A stretch of 64,000 bases of DNA. Source: Camarhynchus parvulus (taxonomy: Eukaryota; Chordata; Aves; Passeriformes; Thraupidae). The translations under genes were made by a program, and so were the position numbers. The stretch lies in contig NC_044576.1 of NCBI RefSeq assembly GCF_901933205.1, forward strand, positions 12,929,024-12,993,023, given 5' to 3'. How positions within the stretch are numbered: the stretch's first letter is position 1; each line of letters opens with the position of its first letter. The notes under the pieces are model-generated. The model saw only the letters and a list, made by a program, of their open reading frames with translations. It was not told the origin of the DNA and did not search any database. Positions 27,001 through 40,927 of this stretch are shown in pieces.

Positions 27001-29932
27001 GAGTCCATATAATGGAAGTTACTTTTCCCCCCCCCCTTACAATGAAGGAAAATTCTGTTAGTACTCTAAACCAGGTCACTCATATATCTATACAGTGACA
27101 CGAAATTCTTTCTGCTCTCAGTACAAATGGGATTATTTTATCAGTCCTTTTGACTTTCCAGTAGCTCAGTGTGTAAGTTCAGCTACACACCTGTTCTCTT
27201 GTGCACAGCAGCCAGGATACAAAGGTGATGGATGTTACAGTGCAAACCATTTTGAGACGTGTTAGGAAAAAAAGGCCACTATATATTAATTTTTAACTCT
27301 ACTATAATCCTCTTCTTATATTGATGTAGAGTACTTTTATATCAGGATTCTAATAATTGATTTTGCAACTGCTACAGCTGTAGGCAGTTTCTTATTCTAT
27401 TTGTTAATGGTGATAAAGTTACTGCTGTAAAAGAAAGGCATAGTGTCATTAATCTGCCTAAAAGCAGCCTTGCCTGTCCCATTTAGAAAAACCACTGGGT
27501 GAGACTGTCACTCAGGCTTCAGGCTAATTTTTTCTGAAAATTTTAAGTGTTTTCTTAATTTTTTATTTGTTTAAACTTCTATTATTTTGCAAAGTAAATG
27601 TGGCTATTCAGTGAGTCTTTCATAGCATCAGCATTTTGCCTTAAGAATATGGTAATTGCACTTAAGCCAGTGGTGGTAAATAATCAGGTCTCACAGCTGC
27701 AACAGCTGTGACACAAGCTTTTCTAAGGAGGAAAATTTACTAGACTGCAGTTATGTAGATGTGGAAATTAAACCACAGCAGAGGAGTTTATGGGCAGAGA
27801 AATATATAATATGTTTCACTTGTTAAAGGTACATGCAAGTAAGACTCTTCAGGGGTCTAGGTTGAAAAAAAAAAAAAGGAATCTGGTAGAAGGGATTTTC
27901 ATGACTGCTAATGTATGCTAGGAATGAATGTGGCCCTGATTGTGCCCAGAGCTCGTTGAAGGCAGAGGAATTTAAACAGCTATACTATGATGCTCAGGGT
28001 ATAATCAAAGCCATCGTGAATGGTTACTCTTGGTAGTTGAAAGGTTTTTTGCTTCAAGTCATCTGTTCAGTATTGCTAGGAAAGTGCAACAAGTATACAA
28101 ATACAGGCTTCCTTGTGGCAGGTTACAAGGATGTACTACACATCTCATAGTTTGGAAGGGGAGCAGCTGAGCTGCATGACCTGAGGTACCCTAAATGTAC
28201 CTTAGGGGTTAATTGAGCAAGGTGCTTTGAAAAACCTTTATACTGATGGGGTAGGTAAGGCTAAGAGGTCCTCAAGAGGAACAAGATGGAGAGTCTGAAG
28301 TAATGAAAATTTGTTTGCGACTAAAATGTCTTCTAATTTTGTGTAGATTTTTGGAAGGAATTTAAATGGTTCATGTTATGCCTTCATTTGAAATAGGAAA
28401 AAATATATCCTGCCTGGTGTAACTGTGTATTAGGACTGCTTTAGAATTACTATTAACACAATGTGACTAGGTTTTATTGGGTTACTAATAGATTTGGATC
28501 ATGCTATTAGACTATTAGATAGCCTGACCAAAGAAGCTGATCCAGGAATGTAATGCCAATTTTCTAGCACTTTGCAATATTTCTGACTTACATTGTTCAT
28601 TTACATTATTCACTGTTGTTAAATCCAAATAAGATACTTCAGGCTGAAGTTTATTTCTACTCAGTAAAACTAGAGAGTAGCCAGATATTTTTCATCCCAA
28701 TATTGCAGGAGGGAATTCTAGAAATGACAGATGAATGAACTGTATTTTACACTCCAGTTTATCTGGTGCTCTTGTCATTTTCAGCTAGAATGGTTGAAAT
28801 AAGACTAAATTTCATAGGACAACAGTATTTTTTTATAAGTTACAGTATGTAAGCTAGCAAGAAATGTACGGAAAGTGCATTCAAAATCATCTGTAGGAAT
28901 CAGTTATGTATATCAAACAGAAAATTACAGCTCTGTTCTTTGCTAATATATAAAAGAAAAAATATTAATTTATAATCAAAGAGGATAGATGGAGAACATT
29001 CTAATGTTGTTCATTGTATATATTTTTTCAAGTAATTCAGTCAGATGAGGGAGAATTTTACAAGCTGGATAACAGTATCGAGAATAATCAAAGGCACTGA
29101 GATGGAGGAGTAGTTGGAGCTGGAAATGCATGAAGATGGTGGGCTGTTGAAAACTGAGTCTGAGGAAAGTGGACAGCAAATGTGAAAGGAACTGTTAGGT
29201 AGTTTTAAGAGATGGCAGCTGCAAACAAATAGAACAAGCAATCTCAGGAATTCATTCTTGCTGCAAGGTAAGGGTAGCTATAGATAAATTTATTCAAACA
29301 GACACTTATCTAAGAGTTCAATGGTTTGTAGGCCCTTTCATAAGAAAAGAGGAAATTTTAGAAATATCTCATATATAGATCTTTCTATTGATTCATGCAA
29401 ATGCAAAGACTGTAAGTGGTCCATATAATCCAGGCTGAAAAGTATTTACTGTTCTAAAATTCTGAGATTCACCATCTCTCCAAAGAATCTACTCCAGTGT
29501 TTATCTGTATTTTATAAATGAAAAGGTTTTATGCTGCTGATACACTTCTCACTAACCTTATTAATTTCCATTTGTCAGTTCAGTGTCAACATGGGAAGAG
29601 GAGTAGTATTTATATGACTTGCTAGCATGTCACCAATTATTTTCTCTTTTCTGGGGTAAGCAGCTACAACTTACTACTCCTAGATAGACTTTGATAAAAA
29701 TATTAGGTAACCATGAGACAAGAACTAACAGAAAGATATCATTATGTAGAAGATAAATTATCAAGATTGTCAACTTTAGTAAATGAGGTATGCAGTTCAC
29801 CCAAATCCTTTCATAATGCAATCAGTATTAGAGATAAAACTGAAGTGGCTTATTAAAATTTGTCCAAAAAATAAGGTTACTTGAAACAGTATACTCATAT
29901 TTTTCTCTTTGGGATGTTAGTAGTCTCACACA

Positions 29933-29972
29933 AAATCCTTTTTATTAAAATTAAATCCTTTTTTATTTAATT
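29933..29972. repeat. Tandem duplication, 20 bp x 2
   Basis: AAATCCTTTTTATTAAAATT and AAATCCTTTTTTATTTAATT lie directly adjacent. It is a small AT-rich slippage-type duplication. Confidence 0.7.
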
Positions 29973-32900
29973 AAACATGTGATCCCAGGCATGGTTGTGC
30001 TGTCATTTTCCTAGAATTGATTTGTCATCAGGGAGATTGTTTTGTCAAGGTAATGTCATGCTATTTTAGTTGCCAGTGTTCTTAGCTCGTGATGAGCAGT
30101 TACGGAGTGTAACGCAAAATGAAATAATAAGCTCTTTCTGCTTATCTATGTGGCTCTTAGGAAATGTTTTCAAATTAAGTTAGCTTAGGATGAAAATCTT
30201 ACTGGTGTATTTTGCAGGAAAGCACCTGCTCTGTCTTTTATACACTATTGAAAGAAGTCAGAAGTTACGGAGGAGCATTCTAGGCCATTTACTGAACCTG
30301 TTATAACACTGAGTTCCTGGGTGTTTTGCTGTTCTTCAGGGACCTTCCTTGCACTTCTGTTTGAAAAATTAGAAAAGACACATACTGCAGGCAGTAGTCA
30401 ATAGCCACACATCATGAGGAAATTATTATTTTGTTTTCAGAGTGAGCAATTTTAATGTGTTTTTTTTTCTAAATATCCCAATAATTCAATATAAAATTTT
30501 AAGCAAAAGTTTTTTTGTTGTTGTATGTAATTTTGTGTTTGGGCTGAGGAAATTAGCTCAGCTCAATTTGATTTTGCTTGAGTGCTGTAGAACATTGGCT
30601 TATGTTTTACTGGGGAGTCTGTGAAGAAGCATGATGTGCTTCAAATTAATGGAAAACTTGAAAAAGAGATTGAAACTGACAGCATTATGCTGAACTTTAC
30701 AAAATTTTATTAGTTCATTTAGGTAAAGTAATTATTGTCAATGTTACTTGACTATCACTTAGTGTGTTGCCGATTGCAAATAACTGTAAATTTGGTAGCA
30801 TTAGATGGGCATAAGGAAAGCAGACCTTTGTTCTGCAGTTGTACCAACTAATTTTGCCTCCTAATTTTGTATGTGAATGTGATGGAAGTTAAAATTAGGA
30901 GCTTCTTTTTTTCTTTCCCACTGGAAATCCATATCTGTCTTAGTTTCTAAATGGATTTAATTTTCATTAAAAACTGCCAAGTCACAGCATTTAAGTAAAT
31001 GTTTAAATTTTAAATAAATTTCAGTCAAAGGGGAAAAGAAGAACATAAACTCTTAAGCCCCATTCTTTATGATATGATGCAGAGAAGTGAAAGTATCAAA
31101 AGAAAAAAATCTCTTATTCTGAGAAAAATGTTTACTAAAAGACACAGTTGTGCCAATTTAATACTTATTGATCTAGTTTTGTTGTTTTTCTCCTTCTGAT
31201 ACTGGAATTTTTTTGAAGGAGGATAGGGAAACCTCTTCATTTTTCCCCAAATTAGTCTGAGATTTTGCCAAGGTTCCCTCCCAAGGTATTAGGGAGATTG
31301 CATAGAAGGACTTAGTTGTAGAAAGCATTTGCAGAACAGATGAGTCATGATGCATTTGTTTAATTAGGATGCATAGGTTTAATTAGAAATAGAAGGGTAA
31401 TTTTCTAATACCAGTTTGTGATCTGTCAGACTTTAAAGAATAGTAGAAGATGTAATAGAAATTAGAAAAGGGAAGTAAGGACAAACATTTAAAGTAGTCT
31501 TGGTTTTTTTTCTGAAAAGCAGAATACTTGCAAATTATGAAGTTTAAGTTAAACACAGTGTAAGAGATCTTCGAAGAGAGCTTTATTTCATGTTATTCAA
31601 CAGTTTTATTTTAATCAGATTTATATGTTACTTATTTTAAAATTGAACAAAGAGGATTCTGATTATCGATGTAGTTCAAAGACAGCTTAGTGTGTATGAG
31701 CCTAAGGTCATCAAAGTGTTTTCAGAAGGAATGTGAAAGGTGCATATCAAAGTGAAGTGAGGAGGCCACTCCATGTGTAGACTGCAGAAATGGAGATGGA
31801 AACAAAGATAGTAAAAAAGAGTAGTCCAAGATAAATTCATCACATGCTGAAGTTGAGGGAGTTTTGTGAGTGGAAAGACAAATATGGTTTCATCCATTAA
31901 GCAAAGGAGAGGCAGAACTGAGAATTAAAAGAGAAGTACTTGGCAATGGGTACTGGGATTTGACAATGAAACACATTGGGAGCAGAAGGTTCACCCACTC
32001 TGTGTATATGAGAAACAGCTAAGAATTTGGATGTAGGGGGTTGAGTGATCAAATAGGATTTAAATGTAAATAATATAAGAAGATACAAGAAATGATTGCA
32101 ACATCATCCTCAGCTATCAGGCCATAACTCTCTACAAAATTTGGTGAGAAAGGGATTGCTTCTCCCTCACTCACTAGCTCCAGGTACACAAAACCTCAGA
32201 AAAATATCTCTAAGTAGGGATGTCATGATCCCATAGAGTTTTATGGATCCAGGTTTTAGGGCTGTGACAGCAATTGTGAGACCCTTCTACAGGCCAAGGG
32301 GGTCTTCACCTTGCCTTCACCAGTGCCTTGTTCTGGTGATCCAGCTGTCTGTCCTTCCTCCTTGGCCAGGAAAGCAACTTAACTCTGCCTGCACTTCCTG
32401 CAGCACTAAATGAAAGGCTGGCAGCAAGAGTTCCCAGTGGTGCTCCACGTCATGGCAAGGGAGAGCGAGGTAATTTAGCACATACTTGTGGTGCTATGAC
32501 TCAAAGAAGGGCTTTCTAGACTGAGATGCATTTAACAAGCATCTTGTGTTGAGAAGATGAATACAGATACTGTGAGAAAATAATGTTTTCCTTACTGTGG
32601 AACTCACAGGGTTAATAAGTGAGGAAGCCACTTGAAGTAAGAAAAAGTATGTTATGCTCTCTGTCCCTTTTAATATGGTTGACATCTTTGATTCTAATTT
32701 AGTCTTGGTGATTTGCTTTAATTATGATATTTGTTCCCCAAGGTGTATATTTGATGGGCATCTGTGCTATTTTGCTCTTTGTTCATGCCTGTTTCAGTAA
32801 AGAAGGTTTTAACTGCTTATTTTTTTCTGGGCCGTGTGACTAAACCATAAAGGAGTAAAGCCTTCTGCCTTGAATGAAAATTGCTTTTACTAAATGATAC

Positions 32901-34890
32901 AATGTGGCTTTTCTATAGTTTTACTTTAGTACTACATCACTGAAACAGAGTTTAAAGTCCTAACCATAAGCAACTTATTTTTCTTTTTTTGCTGTACTAT
33001 TCAAAAAATGTATTTAAGGAGTATAAACAGACACTACTATATCAAATTTGTGCCAAATTTTTTTACTGTAGACTTCATAACATTTGGTTCACTCTAGAAG
33101 TAAATTTGAGGGAATTCAATATTAAAGAGGAGCTTCCAGTAAAACAAAATAATTTGAAAAAAATCCCACCACTTTAGGCAGTTTTATGTACAAAGAAAAT
33201 TTACATGCCCAAATTGATAGATATTAATTGCATTGAAATACAATTGGAAAGTGCAGTGAGTGGAGTGTCAAATGATGCAATACTAATGAACTTCTAAATA
33301 TTGAGTTGTTTCTCTTATTTATTTATTTATATGCGTTATTTATGCTTTAGCAGCATCAACTGGTATTTCTGTACATAGTTATAATTTAATTTTAAAATTT
33401 ACTCTCCTCAATGGACATTCCTTCTGATGGAAAGTGCACATTTTACTGTTTTTTCATATAAAGTCCTGTTGTGCAGTCTAAAAACTGTCATGAATACAGG
33501 AAATAAAAACTTCTTGGTTTTTCATATGATCACTACTTTAAATTTTATATTTTATTTTATTGATACGAAATTAAAAATATTTTATCCTGTTTCTGTAATG
33601 GATTTGGCTTTTCCTCCACCATTCAGAAAGCAGATTCACAAAAATTAAAATTGTAAATTAGGAAAATTCTCTAAATTTCTAGAATTTTCAATAGCTTCTT
33701 AAAGTTCTGAAGTTGTAGCAGCTGTAGTAAGATATTAACATCAGTACTTAATTGGTTGCAGTTGAAGTAATTTCTTCTGTGGTGGTTTATGAAAGTTTTA
33801 TATACATATCTTTAAAACACTTGACAAAATGCAACTAGATTAATATGTCTTAAAATAAACATTTTCCCTTTTTTAAAAAATAAAATTATACACAGGTAAG
33901 AATTAGCATCCATCTTAGTCTTTGCATGCCTTGTCATTAAAGAGGAAAAAAAAAAGCAAAAACCCATTAGGAGCAGATTGACATGATGTGCTAAAAAATA
34001 CAAGAGTCCACTTCCTTACCTAGGAAGAAGTGTAAATTGCATATTGTATAGTTATTTCAAGTGCTGAATTGGGTGTACAAACGCTTTCCCATCATCGTGG
34101 GGAACATTTAATGTAAAATTGTCCAGACAGCTGTCACTGTGATTGCAAAGCTGGTTGAGAGTCTGAATGAGCATGGAGCCCCTTCTCCTTATCCTGTGTG
34201 GTCGTGTTGGCAGTGACTGCACTGGGACAGAGGTTGTTAGTTCTCACTAAGGCCTTGATCTGAAGTTTGCAATGGGCTTTACAGCTCCTATCAAGAGGTG
34301 AAATGATACAGTAAAACCACTCAAGTTATTTTCAACTCTGTTGAAATTTCAAAAATCCTAGAAAAATCCGAAGGCTTCTGTGGGAACTTTCATATAAATA
34401 TGCTCACAGAAGCAATTTCAGAAAACATTAAAAAGCATTTTTTGCTCTCTCACACTCATTTTATGACTATTCAAGGAGCAATTCCAGTAGAAACATTTTG
34501 ATGCATTAGAAACATTTTAAGCCAGCCAGAAATAAGCAAGAATAATAAATACATGATATAAACTGGTGGCAAAAATAGTTCTTGAACAGCAGCAGGGTCT
34601 TTTTAATTGAAGTGACAGGTGGTACATCATGTGATAAAAGTGTCCTGCTCAGTGTTGGCTTCAATGTTGATTGCAGCAAAGCTTTAAGGATGCTGGGACC
34701 ACCTTGTCAAAGTTTTGCAGGAAATATGTAAATTTAAATGGAATTTTGTTACCGCTCTTGTAGGCACTCTTGCTCATTGAAGTAGTTTATGCCTATTATA
34801 ACTGTACAACTGGGCTTCATAGCTACTAGTTTTGTTGTAAAAATTCTATAGATAATCAAAGATGCTCTTTCAAAGTACTTATAAATATTA

Positions 34891-37090
34891 GAGAATCATA
34901 GAATCATTTATTTTAGAAATGACCTTTAAGTTCTTCAATAAACCATGTGTCTTAAGTGCTACAACTATACATCTTTTAAATACCTCCAGGGATGGTGACT
35001 CAACCACTTCCTTAGGCAGCCTCTTTCAATGTGCGACAATGTTTCAGTGAAAAATTGTTCCCTAATATCCAATCTAGCCTTCCCCTGACACAACTTGAGG
35101 CCATTTCTTCTCGTTCTGTTACTTATATTTGGGAGAAGAGGTCGACCCCCACCTTGCTACACCTGCCCCTAGGGCGTGGTAGAGAGTGATAAGGTCCTTC
35201 CTGAGCCTGCTTTTCTCCAGGCTGAACAGCCCTAGCCCTCTTGTACTCCCTCCAGAGCCTTCCCCAGCTGTTGCCCTTCTGTGTTCTTGCCTCAGCCCCT
35301 GGCTGTCTTGCAGTGTGGGGCACAGAGCTGGACACAGCACTTGAGGGGTGGCCTCCCCAGGACTGAGTAGACAGGGATGGTCCCTTCCCTGGTCCTGCTG
35401 GCCACACTGTTCCTGGTATAAGGCTGGAAGCTGTTGGCCTCCTTGGCCACTTTGGCACATGCTAGCTCACAGGGAGCTGGCTAATCAGCAGCTTGAGGTC
35501 CTTTTCCAAACAAATTCAGAGCTGCTCTTCTCCAAGCCAGTAGCACTGCATGGGGCTGTTGTGACCCAAGCGCAGGACAAGGCATTTGGCCTTGTTGAAC
35601 CTTGTACAATTGGCCTCAGCCCATGGACCCAGCCTGTTCAGATCCCTCTGCAGAACCTTCCTACCCTCTAGCAGATCAACACTCCTGCTCAACTTGGTGC
35701 CATCTGTGAGCTTACTGAGCACTCAGTTTCCTTGACCAGATCATAGATCAAGGTATTTGCTACACTCCTTGGGCTCAGCCATCCAGCCTGTCTTTTACCC
35801 AGCTAGTGCAAGCTATGAGCAGCCAGTTTCTCCAGTGGAATACTGTGGGAAATGATGTAAAAAGCTTGACTAAAGTCTGGATAGCCTTCACAGCCTTTCC
35901 CTCATCCACCAAGCAAGTCACCTTGTCATAGAAAGAGATCAGATTGGTGAAGCTGCACTGTCTTTCATAAACCCAAACAGAACAGACCTGATCCTGTGGT
36001 GTCCTGCATGTGCTCTGTGCTGGCTCAAGATGTTGTGCCCCATGACCTTCCCCAGCACCAAGGTCAGGCTGACAGGCTTGTAGTTGCATGAATCCTCTTC
36101 CTGATCCTTCTTGTAGATGGGTGTCATATTTCTTAATTTCCTGCGAGGTGGGACCTCTCCAGTTAACCAGGTCTGCAGATAAATGATGGAAAGTAGCTTG
36201 GTGAGCGCTTCTGCCACCCCCCTCAGTTTCTTTGGGTGGATTCCATGCAGCCCTGTGGATTTGTTCTAAATGGTGTAGTATTTTACTGACTGTTTCCCCT
36301 TGGATTGTGGGGCCTTCATTCTGCTCCCCATCTGTCTTCCAGCTCAGGGCACTGGGTACCCAGAGAACAACTGCTCTTACTCTTAAAGACTGCAAAGCAA
36401 AGGAGGTATTAACTACCCCAGACTTCTCCTCATTCTTTGCATTATGTTTCCCCCACATCCACTAAAAGATGGAGATTCTACTTAGCTCTCCTTCTGTTGC
36501 TAATACATTTCTAGGAATGTTTTTTTTAATTTTCTTTTATGCCAGTAACCAGATTTAGTTCTAGTTGGGCTTTGGCCCTTCTAGTTTTCTCCCTGTATAA
36601 CCTCACAACATCCTTGAAGTCCTCCTGAGTTGCCTAGCCCTTCTTCCAAAGATGATGCACTTTTATTCCTGAATTCCAGCCCAAGTTCTCTATTCAGCCA
36701 GGCTGATGGTCTTCCCTCCTCATCTTCTGACACATAGGGATGGCCTGCTTCCATGCGTTTAAAATTTGCATCTTGAATCATATCCAGCATTCCTGGACTC
36801 CTTTGCCCTTCAGGACTGCATCCCAAGGGTCTTTCTCAACCAGCATCATAAACAGGCCAAAGCCTTCCCTCTGGGGGTCCTGCTGGCCCTCCCCATTATT
36901 TCTCCAAAAATCAAAATCTATTGTTTTGTGATTGCTGTGCCCAAGAAACCTCCATTGTCACATCAGTCACCAGTTGTTCTCTGTTCAGAAAAACAGCTCT
37001 GGTGGGGTTCCTTCCCTACTGGCTCATTTGCCAGATGTGCATGCCAGTTGTTGGAGTACTGATCCTGCCACTTTTTTAGGGGGACGTGCC
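34891..37090 (-). mobile_element. CR1 LINE, 2.2 kb, 5' truncated, decayed EN/RT ORF
   Basis: An antisense copy of the avian CR1 non-LTR retrotransposon, which copies itself by target-primed reverse transcription. Its 3' end is at 34891, where GAGAATCATAGAATCA is the complement of the usual CR1 ATTCTATGATTCT tail. Going up in coordinate (toward the element 5' end) one meets the 3' UTR, then RT C-terminal, palm and N-terminal segments, then the end of the endonuclease domain near 37.0 kb. On the minus strand an open stretch at 35775-36458 and another at 35939-36217 contain RT words such as MTPIYKK, NYKPVSLT, GKVM, LISFYDKVTCLVDEGKAV and SWVKDRLDG. At 36581-36826 the RRPAW.NREL-type linker word is seen as RPSAWLNREL. 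The words fall in several frames with stops, so the copy is dead. It ends near 37090, about half of a full-length element. Confidence 0.93.
35775..36458 (-). pseudogene. CR1 reverse transcriptase remnant (longest open piece)
   Basis: This 227-codon open frame is the longest in the window. Its C-terminal third matches the CR1 RT palm region (SFTNLISFYDKV, TCLVDEGKAV, then LLIACTSWVKDRLDG). The N-terminal part is out of frame with the RT: the overlapping minus frame at 35939-36217 holds the upstream RT words (MTPIYKK, NYKPVSLT, GKVMGHNILS). So at least one frameshift splits the domain. The expected catalytic box around the aspartate pair is not intact in one frame. It is a decayed transposon gene, not a host gene. 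Confidence 0.88.
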
Positions 37091-38825
37091 CATTGCATTT
37101 ACAGTTCTATCATTACTGTAATTTTTGTCTAGTTATATGAAATCTTTCCTCTCATTGCTACAATGCTATTTCATTGATTTTCTCATAGTTTCTCCTGTCT
37201 TTTTGTGATATAAATGTATAAAACCATGCATGGAAGGGGAGTAAAAACAGTTCTAATAGTCTGTTGTCTTTTTCAGAGGTGAAACCTTTGCTGCCCTAAT
37301 GGGGTAAAATCCCATAGGTTATGCCATATGATTTTAATATAAACCAGGGAGTTTTATTAGTATTATTACTGGTCCTGGAGACCCTAGTGCACTACTAAGA
37401 AGTACTTAGAGCACTTCTGGTTTTGGGAAACTTGGTGTAAAGACAAGTGTCAAATTGGCTTCTTTCTGCAGCAGGCTGAATTGTGCAATTATAAACATTG
37501 GTGGCCCTATTTTTCTGCCAGCTCAGATGTCAGCTGCTGGTGAGAAGAAAAATAAAAAGTCCAAACTGAAATTTTAATTTAGAACGTTTAAAATATTTTA
37601 TAATCCATCTGTGAAAAAACTGATAATTTTTTTCAGTGTCATGTCCTTCTGACAAAATCATCATTTGAAATAAAAAAAAAGGATGCTGTGTTTGTCTTTG
37701 AAATGGACAACTTAAACATTGAAAGAGAGGGATGCTTTTTGAAATGAAGGAAGTTTAAAGGATGTGACTAGGAGAACAGTGGTTTTGCTATTAGGTGAAC
37801 AAAAGTCACAAATCAGAATTGTCATCCATTGTGCTAAGTGTTTTGCAAAAAAAAAAAGATTTTTTATTCATTAGGTAATTTGTCAGATCTTGTAGGTTTT
37901 TGTAAAGGACAGTGACACAAAAGTAGAGCTGTTAGCTGCAACCTTAGCTGACCTTAACTAAAAATTACTCTCTATCCTGGTGATAAGCCTCTGCAATTCC
38001 ATTAGCTTCAGTGATTTTCTCCAGCTTTTGCAGGAACCTAACCTGGAGTTAAGGGCTGGTGCAGGGTTGTTGATTCTGTTCCTCTGTATTTCCTGTTGGT
38101 GGGGTGCACTGTGACTCAGCGTGTGGCCTACCTTATTTTGACAAAATCCTTTGTTCTCATTAGTGCTGTACAGAAAATTATCCACTTGGGTTCTCAAATT
38201 ACATCCACTGTTTTTGTAGCTAAAACTGTGTTTGTAAATATGAGGTATTGTCTGCTCTCCTGTATGTTAACATATGGCTTCTCTTCCCTTCTGCCTGCTC
38301 TTGTAAATCTATTTTATTTGAACTATAACAGAAGTGTCTCATAATTTCAATGCCTTTTCAAATAGCCTTTGAAAAACAGTTTTAATACAATTTCCTATAG
38401 CACTGAAGCTTCTTAAAATATGAAGCTATTGTACATCAAGGAGAATTTTGCTGTATACATTCATGCATCTAGAGACAGGAGAGAGCATGCTGTAATTAAC
38501 TTGTTTGACCTGAAATGTATACAAGGAATGGAAAATTTGGCTGCATGTGTAATGACCTGGTAGTCCAGGTAATTTCCTTTATGCCTTAAGTTAGGTACCT
38601 GACATTCATAACGCATAGAATCTTGCTTGTTGAGCAGTCTAGCATTATATTTGCAGAACTTCTGCTATACTAACTGGTATTACATTCATGTTCAGTGATT
38701 TATTTGATCTAGAAAGCCAACAAATTTCTGCTTTTCTAAAAGGAGTTTTCTAGGGCTCCAAATGTTCAAATGATCTACGTTCTAGTTTCCCTCTGTTACA
38801 GTTGTGAGGAACACATGATCATTTG

Positions 38826-38900
38826 CAATATATGTGTGTATATATATGTATATATGGTGGGACATTATGTATATATAGTATATACATCAACATATATTGG
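38826..38900. repeat. TA/TG-rich simple repeat
   Basis: Interrupted TATATA and TGTGTA runs capable of local hairpins, about 0.9 kb upstream of the S2 exon. Confidence 0.75.
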
Positions 38901-39787
38901 GACATGATTTTCACTTTGGTCTATGACTACAACATTGGACTGTGGCTTCAACAACCTGTTTTAGAAACCTTACAAATAAATCACTGATGATACTTACGGA
39001 AGTTACCACCTTCCTTAGATAAAAGTATATATATATAAAGTACCAGTTTGTATAGAGCAAGCTTTGGATCTGTCCCACTGTCAAATAGAGCATAAAATAA
39101 GAAGCTAAAATTTGCAATGGCTGCCTGATACACACAAAGGTATTTTAATTAACCTGCATGCAGAAATTAACCCTTAGAGTACTGCTTCAAATTCTTCAAT
39201 TTATTTTGTTATTTAATTTTACCAGTGGGCTATGCTGCTTTTCTACTCAGTTCATAGGACTGTACATAAAGTACCTTAAATGGCCATACCAAAAAAAAAG
39301 TGAGAAAAAGGAAAAAAAAATCCAATCAACTTTTTATAAACGAGGGATTGTACAAGACTAAGTACTCCAGGTTGCTAATGGGTAATGTATTCCTAAGCAA
39401 CTGTTTTTTGTTAAAGGTTTTATGAATTAAAAGCATGTAATGTTTTATTGTACCTGTGTACTTGTTAGGTTTCTTCCTAAAGTATCATAGGTGTGTCCTT
39501 TAGAAAGAAGTCAGTTCTTTAAGGGTTAATGTGGGGTTAAGCAATCCTGAGGTATTCTCCTGCTTGTCCTCTCCTAAAGGTATCTGCATGTTAATTCTCA
39601 AATATTACCTGAAGAGGTGAATATGAATACTGTATGAATGACTAACTGAATGAATCAAATAGTTCCTTTGAAATGCTTGCTTGTATCTAGTAAACGACTG
39701 GAAAACAGAAACATGATTTCTGGATCAAGGTCTTTAATGAAATGCAAACAATTCTCAGCAGAGTAGAAACTCACATACTGACAGTTT

Positions 39788-40927
<1,140 letters not shown>

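Larger units (their letters stand above)
22145..34890. other. 5' intron segment with simple repeats only
   Basis: AT-rich intron. It contains the GGTTTTTTTT minisatellite, a short perfect hairpin near 23.98 kb, a pyrimidine-rich tract at about 25575-25640, a ten-C run at 27027-27036, an A run near 27866-27880 and ATTT repeats near 33313-33335. A less AT-rich block at about 32240-32480 is unrecognised. No coding exon or named repeat family was found. Confidence 0.55.

Noticed and set aside
35119..35722. Several 68-113 codon frames on both strands as host genes
   Set aside because: They lie in the CR1 3' and RT regions and carry CR1 words or their complements.
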